Source of the DNA: Pseudomonas cedrina subsp. cedrina
Lineage (GTDB): Bacteria > Pseudomonadota > Gammaproteobacteria > Pseudomonadales > Pseudomonadaceae
DNA length: 64,000 nt
Assembly (NCBI RefSeq): GCF_001983175.1
Contig: NZ_MNPW01000001.1
Location: forward strand, 1-64,000
Direction of reading: 5' to 3'
Shown here: piece by piece, positions 17,841 through 25,986 of the stretch
Position numbering within the stretch: the stretch's first letter is position 1
Layout of the letters: every line of letters begins with the position of its first letter
The notes under the pieces: generated by a model
What the model was told of the DNA's origin: nothing
The model's database searches: none
What the model saw: the letters and a program-made list of their open reading frames with translations, nothing else
Program-made: the position numbers and the translations under genes

Positions 17841-18443
17841 TTAGAGCGCGATCGGCTTGCGGCCGGCAAACGAATGCGCCAACGTCCCGCCATCCACCAA
17901 CTCCAGCTCGCCGCCCAACGGCACGCCATGGGCGATACGCGAGGTGATCAGGCCTTTGTTGGTCAGCAATTGGGCGATGTAGTGCGCGGTCGCCTCGCCT
18001 TCCACCGTCGGGTTGGTGGCCAGGATCACTTCAGTAAAGGTGCCCTGCGCTTCGATGCGCGCCACCAGTTGCGGGATACCGATGGCTTCCGGGCCCAGGC
18101 CGTCCAACGGCGACAGATGGCCCTTGAGCACGAAGTAACGCCCGCGATAGCCGGTCTGTTCCACCGCGTACACATCCATCGGCCCTTCCACGACGCACAG
18201 CAGCGTATCGTCGCGGCGCGGGTCGGCGCATTGCGGGCAGAGTTCTTCTTCGGTAAGCGTGCGGCACTGGCGGCAGTGGCCTACTCCGGTCATGGCCTGG
18301 CTCAGGGCCTGGGCCAACCGGGTGCCGCCGCTGCGATCGCGCTCAAGCAGTTGCAGCGCCATGCGCTGGGCGGTTTTCTGGCCCACGCCCGGCAAAGTGC
18401 GCAGGGCGTCGATCAGTTGGCGAATCAGGGGGCTGAAGCTCAT
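17841..18443 (-). CDS. recR: recombination mediator protein RecR
   Basis: A 200-residue protein that works with RecF and RecO to load RecA at gaps. An N-terminal helix-hairpin-helix ([17 protein letters not shown]) is followed by the four-cysteine zinc finger CRQC...CPQC near 57-72 and a Toprim domain beginning [16 protein letters not shown]. The ATG at 18443 ([10 protein letters not shown]) gives the standard 200 residues; an upstream ATG would add six. It belongs to the conserved dnaX-ybaB-recR order, here interrupted by an oxidoreductase gene. Confidence 0.95.
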   Translation of the reverse strand: MSFSPLIRQLIDALRTLPGVGQKTAQRMALQLLERDRSGGTRLAQALSQAMTGVGHCRQCRTLTEEELCPQCADPRRDDTLLCVVEGPMDVYAVEQTGYRGRYFVLKGHLSPLDGLGPEAIGIPQLVARIEAQGTFTEVILATNPTVEGEATAHYIAQLLTNKGLITSRIAHGVPLGGELELVDGGTLAHSFAGRKPIAL

Positions 18444-18509
18444 GGGCGAAGGGTCCGACAAAACAACGAGACGCGGTTTATACCCGCGCCTCGGATTAGC
18501 GTCAAATGC

Positions 18510-19544
18510 TCAATCCTGAGCGACCCGCACCACCAGCTTGCCGAAGTTGCGCCCTTCCAGCAAACCGATGAAGGCTTCGGGCGCCTGTTCCAAGCCGTCG
18601 ACCACATCCTCGCGGAACTTGATCTTGCCGTCGCGCACCCACGGCGCCATGGCGCTGAGGAACTCAGGCTGGCGATCACCGTAGTCATCGAACACGATAA
18701 AGCCCTGGATACGCACGCGCTTGGTCAGCAAGGTCCGCTGCAGCGCCGGCAGGCGGTCAGGACCAGTGGGTGCTTCATGGGCGTTGTAGCCGGCGATCAG
18801 TCCGCACAGCGGGATGCGCGCCTTGGGGTTGAGCAAGGGCACCACGGCGTCGAACACCTTGCCGCCGACGTTTTCGAAATAGATGTCTATACCGCTGAAG
18901 CACGCCTGGGCCAACTCATCGGCAAACTCGGCGCTCTTGTGGTCGATACAGGCATCAAAACCCAATTCGTCCACCACGTAGCGGCACTTGTCGGCGCCAC
19001 CCGCGATACCGACCACCCGCAGGCCCTTGAGCTTGGCCACTTGCCCCACCACCGAGCCCACTGCACCCGACGCAGCCGCCACCACCAGGGTTTCGCCGGC
19101 CTTGGGCTGGCCGATGTCCATCAGGCCCATGTAGGCGGTCATGCCCGGCATGCCCAGCACGCCCAAGGCCATCGACGGACTGGCCAAGCCCTTGGGCACC
19201 GGCATCAAGTTGCGCCCGTCGGAAATGCTGTGGCTCTGCCACCCTGTGGAGCCGACCACCAGGTCGCCCACTTCGAATTTCGGATTACGCGACTGCTCGA
19301 TACGGCTGACAGCGCCACCGGTCATCACTTCATCGATTTCCACCGGAGCTGCGTAGGACGGTGCGTCGCTCATGCGTCCGCGCATATAGGGGTCGAGGGA
19401 CAGGTAGAGCGTCTTGAGCAGGACCTGGCCGTCGGCCAACTCCGGCAGATTCACACGCTCCAGGCGGAAGTTTTCCGGGGTCGGTGCGCCTTGGGGGCGT
19501 GAGACCAGGACGATGCGCTGGTTCAGTGTGGGTTCTTGAGACAT
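18510..19544 (-). CDS. NADP-dependent medium-chain oxidoreductase (CurA-like)
   Basis: A 344-residue zinc-free medium-chain dehydrogenase/reductase of the leukotriene B4 dehydrogenase / CurA group. The N-terminus NQRIVLVSRPQGAPTPENF and the DPYMRGRMSD segment are typical. The NADP-binding motif AASGAVGSVVGQ lies near 152-163, and YFENVGG near 240 follows. Members reduce activated double bonds (for example curcumin, enones) with NADPH; the physiological substrate is unknown. It lies between recR and ybaB in the same orientation, with a 190-base gap before ybaB that includes a terminator. Confidence 0.88.
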   Translation of the reverse strand: MSQEPTLNQRIVLVSRPQGAPTPENFRLERVNLPELADGQVLLKTLYLSLDPYMRGRMSDAPSYAAPVEIDEVMTGGAVSRIEQSRNPKFEVGDLVVGSTGWQSHSISDGRNLMPVPKGLASPSMALGVLGMPGMTAYMGLMDIGQPKAGETLVVAAASGAVGSVVGQVAKLKGLRVVGIAGGADKCRYVVDELGFDACIDHKSAEFADELAQACFSGIDIYFENVGGKVFDAVVPLLNPKARIPLCGLIAGYNAHEAPTGPDRLPALQRTLLTKRVRIQGFIVFDDYGDRQPEFLSAMAPWVRDGKIKFREDVVDGLEQAPEAFIGLLEGRNFGKLVVRVAQD

Positions 19545-19616
19545 GAGGAACTCCTTTAGCGAATGCAGCGGTATAGGGTGCAGACCCTCAGCATGCGGTT
19601 GGGGTTCAGATCGATA

Positions 19617-19669
19617 GCGTGGGAACGATCAACACCGAGTTGTCCGCATCGCAGGCAAGCCAGCTCCCA
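19617..19669. repeat. fragments of two REP families
   Basis: GCGTGGGAACGATC at 19617-19630 is a single arm of the GTTCCCACGC family. TCGCAGGCAAGCCAGCTCCC near 19649-19669 is a single arm of the TGTGGGAGC family. Neither has its partner, so both look like decayed copies. Confidence 0.55.
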
Positions 19670-19684
19670 GAGTTGCTCTGCCAC

Positions 19685-19718
19685 GCAAAAAAAATGCCAG
19701 GCATCGAGCCTGGCATTT
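19685..19718 (-). terminator. intrinsic terminator downstream of ybaB
   Basis: AAATGCCAGGC (19692-19702) and GCCTGGCATTT (19708-19718) form an 11-base stem. On the minus strand it is followed by a run of T (AAAAAAAA on the plus strand at 19687-19694). It would end the dnaX-ybaB transcript. Confidence 0.88.
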
Positions 19719-19734
19719 GAGTTCAGCTAGCCGA

Positions 19735-20073
19735 TCAGAACGGCAGCTTCATGCCTGGCGGCAGTTGCATGCCGGCGGTCACGCCGCCCATTTTTTCCTG
19801 GCTGCTGGCTTCGATCTTGCGCACGGCGTCGTTGACCGCGGCGGCGAACAAGTCTTCCAGCACTTCGCGGTCGTCATCGCTGACGCCTTCGAGCAGGCTT
19901 GGATCGATGCTCACACGCTTGATGTCGTGACGACCGGTCATCACTACACTGACCATATCGCCACCGGCTTTACCGGTGACTTCGGCGTTGGCCAGTTCTT
20001 CCTGCATCTTGGCCATCTTTTCCTGCATCTGCTGCGCCTGCTTCATCAGGCCGGCCATGCCACCTTTCATCAT
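19735..20073 (-). CDS. YbaB/EbfC nucleoid-associated protein
   Basis: A 112-residue small DNA-binding protein. The N-terminal helix [20 protein letters not shown] and the central [19 protein letters not shown] are diagnostic. The family forms a tweezer-like dimer, binds DNA broadly and co-occurs with dnaX and recR. There are two ATGs in a row (20073 and 20070), with AGGTGATT as ribosome site. It lies 44 bases after dnaX and ends at a strong terminator. Confidence 0.93.
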   Translation of the reverse strand: MMKGGMAGLMKQAQQMQEKMAKMQEELANAEVTGKAGGDMVSVVMTGRHDIKRVSIDPSLLEGVSDDDREVLEDLFAAAVNDAVRKIEASSQEKMGGVTAGMQLPPGMKLPF

Positions 20074-20117
20074 GGGAATCACCTCAAAAGTACGTGGATC
20101 AGTTTAGTAGCCCGGTT

Positions 20118-22178
20118 TCATGATGCTTGGGGCACCGGGACGTCGACAGGTTCAATAGTATCGTGACGGACGACCGCACCGAACTGTTGCATCATTTGCT
20201 GGATGAGCGGATCACCCTGGATCGAATCCTCGGCCTCGCGCTGGCGATTGATACGCCGGCGCGTCGCGGCCTGGGCCGGGGTTTCCTGTTCGGGCTTGAT
20301 CAGCTCGATGGTGATGGTCAGCGTGCGCCCATGGTACTGGTTCAGCGCATCGTTCAAGCGGCGTTGCTGGGTGGCGTTGAACAGCGCACTGTGGGCCGGG
20401 TCCAGGTGCAGCAGCCAGTGATCGCCCTCGATGGAGATCAAGGTGCAGTTGGCGGCGATGCTGCCGGTCATGCCGGAAATCGGCAGTTTCGGGAACAATT
20501 CCAACCATTGCAGGGCCAGGCCGGTGGCCGGGGCCGCCGCCGGTTCCGCCTCGGGCTCGGGGGCCGGCTCGGCGGTGTGTTCGCTGGCCAGTTCGTCCAG
20601 GTAACTGTAGGCCGAGTCCATGTCCGGCTCGATGTAGTCTTCGTCCAGCGGCGGTTCGTCGTCGAGGTCGATGCCCGGGGTGGCGGCCTCCACCTGGGCC
20701 ACGGTGGGCTCCGGGATAGGCGCAGAGGTCCACTCGGGGGCATCGGGCACCACGCTGTCCGGAGTCGGCGTAGGCATCGGCGTCAGCTCGGGCTGCTCGC
20801 CGCTGGTTTCCAGCACCGGCTCCACGGCAGGCGCCTGCTCGACGTCGGCCTGGGTGTCTTGCGGAGCATTCCACGGCAGGTCAACGACCGGCTCAGGTTC
20901 CTTGACCGGTTCGGGCTCGACCACGGGCGCTGCGACCACGGGCTCCGGCACCGGTGCGGGCGGCTCAGGCTCACGAGACGGCGCAGCGACCACTGGCGCA
21001 GTCACCGCCGCGCCAGCCACTGGTTTGGCGGAATCAACTGTGGCCTGGCTGATCCCCACTGGCTTTAGCGGCTGTCTCGGCGCGTCGGCCGAATCGGCGG
21101 GCCGGAAGGCCAGCATCCGCAGCAGCACCATTTCAAAACCGCCGCGCGGGTCCGGGGCCAGGGGCAGGTCGCGGCGACCGATCAGGCCCATCTGGTAGTA
21201 GAACTGCACATCTTCGGCCGGCAACGCCTGGGCCAGCGCCAACACACGGTCACGGTCGCCATGGCCATTGTCGACACCCTCGGGCAAGGCCTGGGCGATG
21301 GCGACGCGGTGCAGCACATTGAGGATTTCCGAGAGCACGCCGTTCCAGTCCGGGCCCTGCTCCGACAGGTGGCGCACCGCTTCGAGCAACGCCCTGGCGT
21401 CACCTTCGATCAGCGCATGCAGCACGTCGAACACCTGGCCGTGGTCCAGGGTACCGAGCATGGCGCGCACGTCGGCAGCCATGACCTTGCCTTCACCAAA
21501 GGCAATGGCCTGGTCGGTAAGGCTCATGGCGTCACGCATCGAACCATCGGCGGCGCGGCCGAGCAGCCAGAGTGCATCGTCTTCGAACGGTACGTTCTCG
21601 ACGCCCAACACGTGGGTCAAATGCTCGACCACCCGCTCGGGGGTCATGTTTTTCAAGGAGAACTGCAGGCACCGCGACAGAATCGTTGCAGGGAGTTTCT
21701 GCGGGTCGGTAGTGGCCAGGATGAATTTGACGTAGGGCGGCGGCTCTTCCAGGGTTTTCAACAGCGCGTTGAAGGAATGGCTGGACAGCATGTGCACTTC
21801 GTCGATCAGGTAGACCTTGAAGCGACCACGGCTGGGCGCGTATTGCACGTTGTCGAGCAGCTCGCGGGTGTCTTCGACCTTGGTGCGGCTCGCGGCGTCG
21901 ATCTCGATCAGGTCGACGAAACGCCCTTCGTCAATTTCCTTGCACACCGAGCAGGTACCGCACGGCGTTGACGTGATGCCGGTTTCACAGTTCAGGCATT
22001 TGGCGATGATGCGTGCAATGGTGGTCTTGCCCACCCCCCGCGTACCGGTAAACAGGTAGGCGTGGTGCAGCCGTTGGCTGTCCAAGGCATTGATCAGAGC
22101 CTTGAGCACATGGGTCTGGCCGACCATTTCGCGGAACGAGCGCGGGCGCCATTTACGTGCAAGAACCTGATAACTCAT
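20118..22178 (-). CDS. dnaX: DNA polymerase III subunits gamma and tau
   Basis: A 686-residue clamp-loader ATPase. Residues 1-370 hold the AAA+ module: GTRGVGKTT Walker A near 45, the zinc site CLNC...CGTCSVC near 64-79, IDEVHMLS Walker B near 126 and the sensor TTDPQKLP. Residues 370-560 are a Pro/Glu/Val-rich linker, followed by the tau C-terminal domain that binds the alpha subunit. The ATG at 22178 (MSYQVLARKWRP) is the conserved start. No A-AAA-AAG slippery site was seen, so production of gamma by frameshifting cannot be claimed. Confidence 0.96.
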   Translation of the reverse strand: MSYQVLARKWRPRSFREMVGQTHVLKALINALDSQRLHHAYLFTGTRGVGKTTIARIIAKCLNCETGITSTPCGTCSVCKEIDEGRFVDLIEIDAASRTKVEDTRELLDNVQYAPSRGRFKVYLIDEVHMLSSHSFNALLKTLEEPPPYVKFILATTDPQKLPATILSRCLQFSLKNMTPERVVEHLTHVLGVENVPFEDDALWLLGRAADGSMRDAMSLTDQAIAFGEGKVMAADVRAMLGTLDHGQVFDVLHALIEGDARALLEAVRHLSEQGPDWNGVLSEILNVLHRVAIAQALPEGVDNGHGDRDRVLALAQALPAEDVQFYYQMGLIGRRDLPLAPDPRGGFEMVLLRMLAFRPADSADAPRQPLKPVGISQATVDSAKPVAGAAVTAPVVAAPSREPEPPAPVPEPVVAAPVVEPEPVKEPEPVVDLPWNAPQDTQADVEQAPAVEPVLETSGEQPELTPMPTPTPDSVVPDAPEWTSAPIPEPTVAQVEAATPGIDLDDEPPLDEDYIEPDMDSAYSYLDELASEHTAEPAPEPEAEPAAAPATGLALQWLELFPKLPISGMTGSIAANCTLISIEGDHWLLHLDPAHSALFNATQQRRLNDALNQYHGRTLTITIELIKPEQETPAQAATRRRINRQREAEDSIQGDPLIQQMMQQFGAVVRHDTIEPVDVPVPQAS

Positions 22179-22311
22179 CGAAAACCGTCGCAACTGGGAA
22201 GCGGAAGCCGGTAATGCTAGCGGAGCAAGGGGGAAATTGCATCCGGCACGCTCGCCTAATCTGATCAAGCGCTGCTGATTGGCGCTGAAAAGCCGGGCAA
22301 GATCAGCCAGA

Positions 22312-23181
22312 TCAACGCCTCTCCAGGCTGATCGCCGCCACGCTGGCCAGCACAATCCCACCGCCCAGCACCACCTGCAGAGCGATATGCTCACCCAGCA
22401 GCCTCGCCGCCAGGGCCATGGCCACCGGCGGGATCAGGTACATCGCCACCGACGCGCGGCTGACCTCGACATGCTTCAACACATAGCCCCACGCCAGGTA
22501 CGCCAAGGCACTGGGGAAAATGCCGAGCACCAGCATCGCCAGGTTGTCCGCCCACGGTGCCTGCGCCACCGCAGCGGGCAAGCCTGGCAGGTTCACGCAG
22601 AGCATCAAGGTGCCCGCCCACACCATGTAGCAGGCCATCGTCAGCGGGCTATAACGATGGGCATAGTGTTTCTGGATGGCGAAGTAAAGGCTCCACGACA
22701 CCGCCGCCAGCAGGATCAGCAAGCCACGCGGGTCGATATCGCCCACGCCCTGGTCGCCCCAGATCACCACCATCACGCCAAGCAAACCGAGCAGCACGCA
22801 GCTCCAGCGCCAGAAGCTGACCCGCTCCTTCAAGCAGAAAAACGCGATCAACACACTGAACAACGGCGCCGATTGTGCCAGTACGCTGGACGCCGCCGCC
22901 GTCACGAACTGTTGCCCGTAGTTAAGGCTGGTGTGGTGCAGGAAAACCCCGAAAAAACTCAACACCATTAGCCATGGGATATCCCCAAGGCGCGGCCGGC
23001 CAATGCCCGTCACCAGCGCCACAGCGGCCATGAACAGCGAGGCAATCAGGAACCGCAGCAGCGCGAGGTGGCCGGGGCTGTAGCTGCGCAGCCCCATGTG
23101 CACGCCAATCGGCGAATAGGCCCAGCAGAGGATGACGCTGGCGATGACTAGCGTAAGCTTCAGGGGTGACGGAGTATTCAT
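22312..23181 (-). CDS. EamA/DMT-family transporter
   Basis: A 289-residue inner-membrane protein with about ten predicted helices and two EamA repeats. Landmarks are WAYSPIGVHMGLRSYSPGHLALLRFL near residue 20 and the second-repeat AYLAWGYVLKHVEVSRAS near 235. Such proteins export amino acids or metabolites, but the substrate cannot be told. The ATG at 23181 is preferred; upstream ATGs would add 3 or 21 residues. It diverges from a LysR gene across 102 bases, the usual layout for a regulator and its target. Confidence 0.88.
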   Translation of the reverse strand: MNTPSPLKLTLVIASVILCWAYSPIGVHMGLRSYSPGHLALLRFLIASLFMAAVALVTGIGRPRLGDIPWLMVLSFFGVFLHHTSLNYGQQFVTAAASSVLAQSAPLFSVLIAFFCLKERVSFWRWSCVLLGLLGVMVVIWGDQGVGDIDPRGLLILLAAVSWSLYFAIQKHYAHRYSPLTMACYMVWAGTLMLCVNLPGLPAAVAQAPWADNLAMLVLGIFPSALAYLAWGYVLKHVEVSRASVAMYLIPPVAMALAARLLGEHIALQVVLGGGIVLASVAAISLERR

Positions 23182-23283
23182 CGAAGGCATCCGGATACTG
23201 AGAAAGGATGCCGTCAGTCTTGGCCGGCCCGAGGCGTAGGACAATTAAGCGTTTCTGACTTCTGAAATCATTGGAACTGAGCA

Positions 23284-24147
23284 ATGGAACTGGCCCAACT
23301 GAACATGGTGCGAGCCGTGGCGCAAACCGGCAGCGTGGCCCAGGCCGCCCTGCGGTTGCACTGTGTGCCGTCCAACATCACCACGCGGATCAAGCAACTG
23401 GAAGCCGAGTTGGGCACGCCCTTGTTTATCCGCGCCGGGCGTGGGCTGGCGATCAGCGCGGCGGGCGAGATATTCCTGGAGTATTGCGAACGCATCCTGG
23501 CCCTGGTGGAAGAGTCCAAACGCGCCGTCGACGCTGACGCCATTCCCCGGGGCACCCTGCGCATCGGAGCGGTGGAGTCCAGCGCCAGCGGCCGTCTGCC
23601 GCCACTGTTGGCGGAATATCACCGGCGTTACCCGGATGTCAGCCTGGAACTGGTGACCGGCGCCTGGAGCGAACTGCTCGACGACCTGCAACACCACCGC
23701 CTGGATGTGGCGCTGGTGGCCGCCGGCAACAAACGCGCAAAGCTCGAACACAGCGTGGTCTACAGCGAACGCCTGGTGCTGATCGCAAGTGCAAGCAGCG
23801 AGCCAATCCGCAGCGCTGCCGACCTCGCCGGCCGCACGTTGCTGGTATGGCCACCCGGTTGTCCTTACCGTGCGGCGCTGGAGAACTGGCTCAAGCCCCA
23901 TGCTTTCCAGCCGGCCGTGGCCAGCTATGCCAGTTGGGGCACGATCATCGGTTGCGTCAGCGCGGGCATTGGTGTGGCGCTGGCGCCGGAAGGCATCCTG
24001 GGCCGCTATGAACAGGCCGACCAACTGGCGTCGTACCGGTTTGACGAACTGCAGGCGGTGGACAACCTGCTGTTCTGGCACAAAGACACCCAGCGGCATC
24101 TGGCGCGGGATGCGTTTGCCGGGTTGTTGCGCGAGACCTTCGGCTGA
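23284..24147 (+). CDS. LysR-family transcriptional regulator
   Basis: A 287-residue regulator. The N-terminal winged helix-turn-helix reads LNMVRAVAQTGSVAQAALRLHCVPSNITTRIKQLE with the typical ELGTPLFIR wing. A periplasmic-binding-like effector domain begins near residue 92 (LRIGAVESSASGRLP). It is divergent from the EamA transporter gene and probably controls it in response to an unknown small molecule. Confidence 0.92.
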   Translation: MELAQLNMVRAVAQTGSVAQAALRLHCVPSNITTRIKQLEAELGTPLFIRAGRGLAISAAGEIFLEYCERILALVEESKRAVDADAIPRGTLRIGAVESSASGRLPPLLAEYHRRYPDVSLELVTGAWSELLDDLQHHRLDVALVAAGNKRAKLEHSVVYSERLVLIASASSEPIRSAADLAGRTLLVWPPGCPYRAALENWLKPHAFQPAVASYASWGTIIGCVSAGIGVALAPEGILGRYEQADQLASYRFDELQAVDNLLFWHKDTQRHLARDAFAGLLRETFG

Positions 24148-24160
24148 ACACTGATCAAAA

Positions 24161-24179
24161 AGTGGGAGCTGGCTTGCGT
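24161..24179. repeat. single REP arm
   Basis: AGTGGGAGCTGGCTTGCGT is one arm of the TGTGGGAGC-GGCTTGC family, lying between the LysR gene and the convergent secreted-protein gene. No partner arm is nearby. Confidence 0.5.
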
Positions 24180-24191
24180 CGTTATCGAAAA

Positions 24192-24782
24192 TCAGCTTTT
24201 GGGCGCAGACAAACGGCTGTACTGATCCTGGCTGATCCAGCCGGTAAACGAACGGTCCTCGGCATTGATGAACTCGACCTGGGCCCAGCCGTCCTTGAAG
24301 GCCAGCACACCGACGACGTCATCCTTGACGATATACGGGCGCTTGGTGGCCTTGGCGCTGGGATTCTTCAGCAGGTAAGCCTTGTCGGCGGACACTTTCA
24401 CCAGGCCGATCCACGGCTTGCTGGCCGTCTGGGTCAGGTCCAGGCCGGTGGCGATCTCCGGCATCAATACATTGAGGCAACCGGGATGCTGGCGACCCTG
24501 TTCCACCGTCAGGGTTACGCCGTCCGACGAAGGTGCCACGCTGCCGGGGTAGGTTTCGTCTTGCCAGGTGGTCAGCGCGTCGGGTTTGCCTTGCAGGTAG
24601 AACGTGCAACCGCGCGTCACGCCCTCGCCCATGGCTTCGGCGTAATAGCCTTCGACCTGATGCTGCGGTGTCACCGCCAGCTTCAGCCCTTCGTATTGGC
24701 CTGAGCGCAGCTCGGGCGAACCGGCAAAGGCAGACGCCACGGCGCTTAACGACAACACACCCATCGCTAGAAAACGCATCAT
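24192..24782 (-). CDS. secreted SH3-like protein, possible immunity partner of the muramidase
   Basis: A 196-residue exported protein. Residues 1-21 (RFLAMGVLSLSAVASAFA) are a clear Sec signal peptide. The C-terminal part (about 120-190) has the pattern of a bacterial SH3 domain: KAYLLKNPSAKATKRPYIVKDD, VLAFKDGWAQVEF and GWISQDQYSRL. Two cysteines (in GCTFYLQG and GCLNVL) could form a disulfide. It begins one base after the stop of the muramidase gene, so the two are co-transcribed. The pairing of a signal-less muramidase with a periplasmic partner fits effector and immunity, but this is inference; the protein could instead aid wall binding. Confidence 0.72.
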   Translation of the reverse strand: MMRFLAMGVLSLSAVASAFAGSPELRSGQYEGLKLAVTPQHQVEGYYAEAMGEGVTRGCTFYLQGKPDALTTWQDETYPGSVAPSSDGVTLTVEQGRQHPGCLNVLMPEIATGLDLTQTASKPWIGLVKVSADKAYLLKNPSAKATKRPYIVKDDVVGVLAFKDGWAQVEFINAEDRSFTGWISQDQYSRLSAPKS

Positions 24783-24783
24783 C

Positions 24784-25839
24784 TTATTTTTTCCCTTCAA
24801 GTTTCTCGTAGGCTTTTTGCATAAGGACGTCATAGTTGCCGTAGTCCTTGCCGTTGTAATTGAATGCCATGGAAGTGAAGTCCTTGGCTTTCATGGCCGT
24901 CATCAACGCCGGGTTCTTGCTGCAAAAGCCGAGGAATGCCTTTAGTTGACTGCCGGCATTCACTTTCAAGGCCGCGACCAACTCGAACACCGTCTTGTAA
25001 CCGCATGAACCGTAGTTGAACCCCATGACCTGGAACATGCCCCAGGACGCCGACATCAGCGCAGCTTCCTGGTCCAAGGCAAAGGCAGTAGCCATGGTTT
25101 CCCAGGCCTTGATCTGGTCCTTGTTATTGATCTGCCACTGCGGCCCGGCCTTTTTCTTGTAGGGGTAAGACAGCAGCGGGTGCGCCTGGTCGTAGATGTT
25201 CTTGGTGTACTTGCGAAACACGTGCCCTTCAAACGCAATCACCGGCAGCCTGGCCGGTCCGAAGCCCGAACGGCCGCCGGATTCCACGGTGGCGAAGGCC
25301 TTGATGATATTCACTGAAATACCGCCTCCCAACTGAGTGGCAGCATTTTGAAAGTCCGTCTCGCTGAGGGTCATGCCCCCATCGCACGTGGCCTGGAGTA
25401 TCAGTTGGCGATTGCGGCGCTCGGCCTCGATCATTGCGCGCATGCGGTCCAGGTACACATTGACCGTGGCCTGCACCGCATCCCCAGAATTGTTGCCGAA
25501 CGCATTCAGAAAGCTCGGGATGCGCATGCTCGGGAAAGCCTTGACCGGCACCTTCACCGCCTCTTCAATCAGGCTGTTGAAGGTGCGGCCCGTGGGGTCA
25601 ATCACCCCATCGGGATGGGCGTATTTGAGATGACGGAACTGGTACTGGCTGATGCACTGCACCAACTGGCCGTCGCATTTACCGTTTTCGGCCAGCGGAA
25701 AACCCAGCTTGGGGATGATCAGATTGAATAAATACTGGATGCACTGCACATCGGCGGGCAAGTTGCGGGCTTTACCAGGCGCGCCTACCGAAGCACTGAT
25801 AAGACGCGGCAACCCTTGCAGGCTTTTCATCACAGACAT
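24784..25839 (-). CDS. N-acetylmuramidase-domain protein (DUF3380 type)
   Basis: A 351-residue putative peptidoglycan hydrolase. Residues 20-95 resemble a peptidoglycan-binding or Rhs-like N-domain (ADVQCIQYLFNLI, GVIDPTGRTFNSLIEEA). Residues 150-345 match the N-acetylmuramidase domain of phage-type endolysins: the likely catalytic E186 sits in AFATVESGG, followed by LPVIAFEGHVF and the late SWGMFQVMGFNYGSCGY. There is no signal peptide or membrane helix, so it needs a phage, a type VI system or lysis to reach the wall. No phage genes flank it. The adjacent exported protein may be its immunity factor. The domain call is confident; the delivery route is unknown. Confidence 0.82.
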   Translation of the reverse strand: MSVMKSLQGLPRLISASVGAPGKARNLPADVQCIQYLFNLIIPKLGFPLAENGKCDGQLVQCISQYQFRHLKYAHPDGVIDPTGRTFNSLIEEAVKVPVKAFPSMRIPSFLNAFGNNSGDAVQATVNVYLDRMRAMIEAERRNRQLILQATCDGGMTLSETDFQNAATQLGGGISVNIIKAFATVESGGRSGFGPARLPVIAFEGHVFRKYTKNIYDQAHPLLSYPYKKKAGPQWQINNKDQIKAWETMATAFALDQEAALMSASWGMFQVMGFNYGSCGYKTVFELVAALKVNAGSQLKAFLGFCSKNPALMTAMKAKDFTSMAFNYNGKDYGNYDVLMQKAYEKLEGKK

Positions 25840-25986
25840 CCTTGTTAGTTAATAAAGTGATAGCACTTAGATATCAACTTGCTGCCCTTGTTACACTCTG
25901 AAACAAGCGGCTGGCGGAAACTATCAAGGTGGATTCAGGTTGTCCATGGCGACCTGTGAAAGATGTGAAACAGGCAGGTTATTTGC

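Noticed and set aside
17727..19502. A 591-codon plus-strand frame across recR and the oxidoreductase
   Set aside because: Both minus-strand genes are conserved; the frame crosses a gene boundary and a repeat.
20118..22178. Programmed frameshift in dnaX
   Set aside because: No A-AAA-AAG heptamer with an upstream ribosome-like site and downstream hairpin was found.
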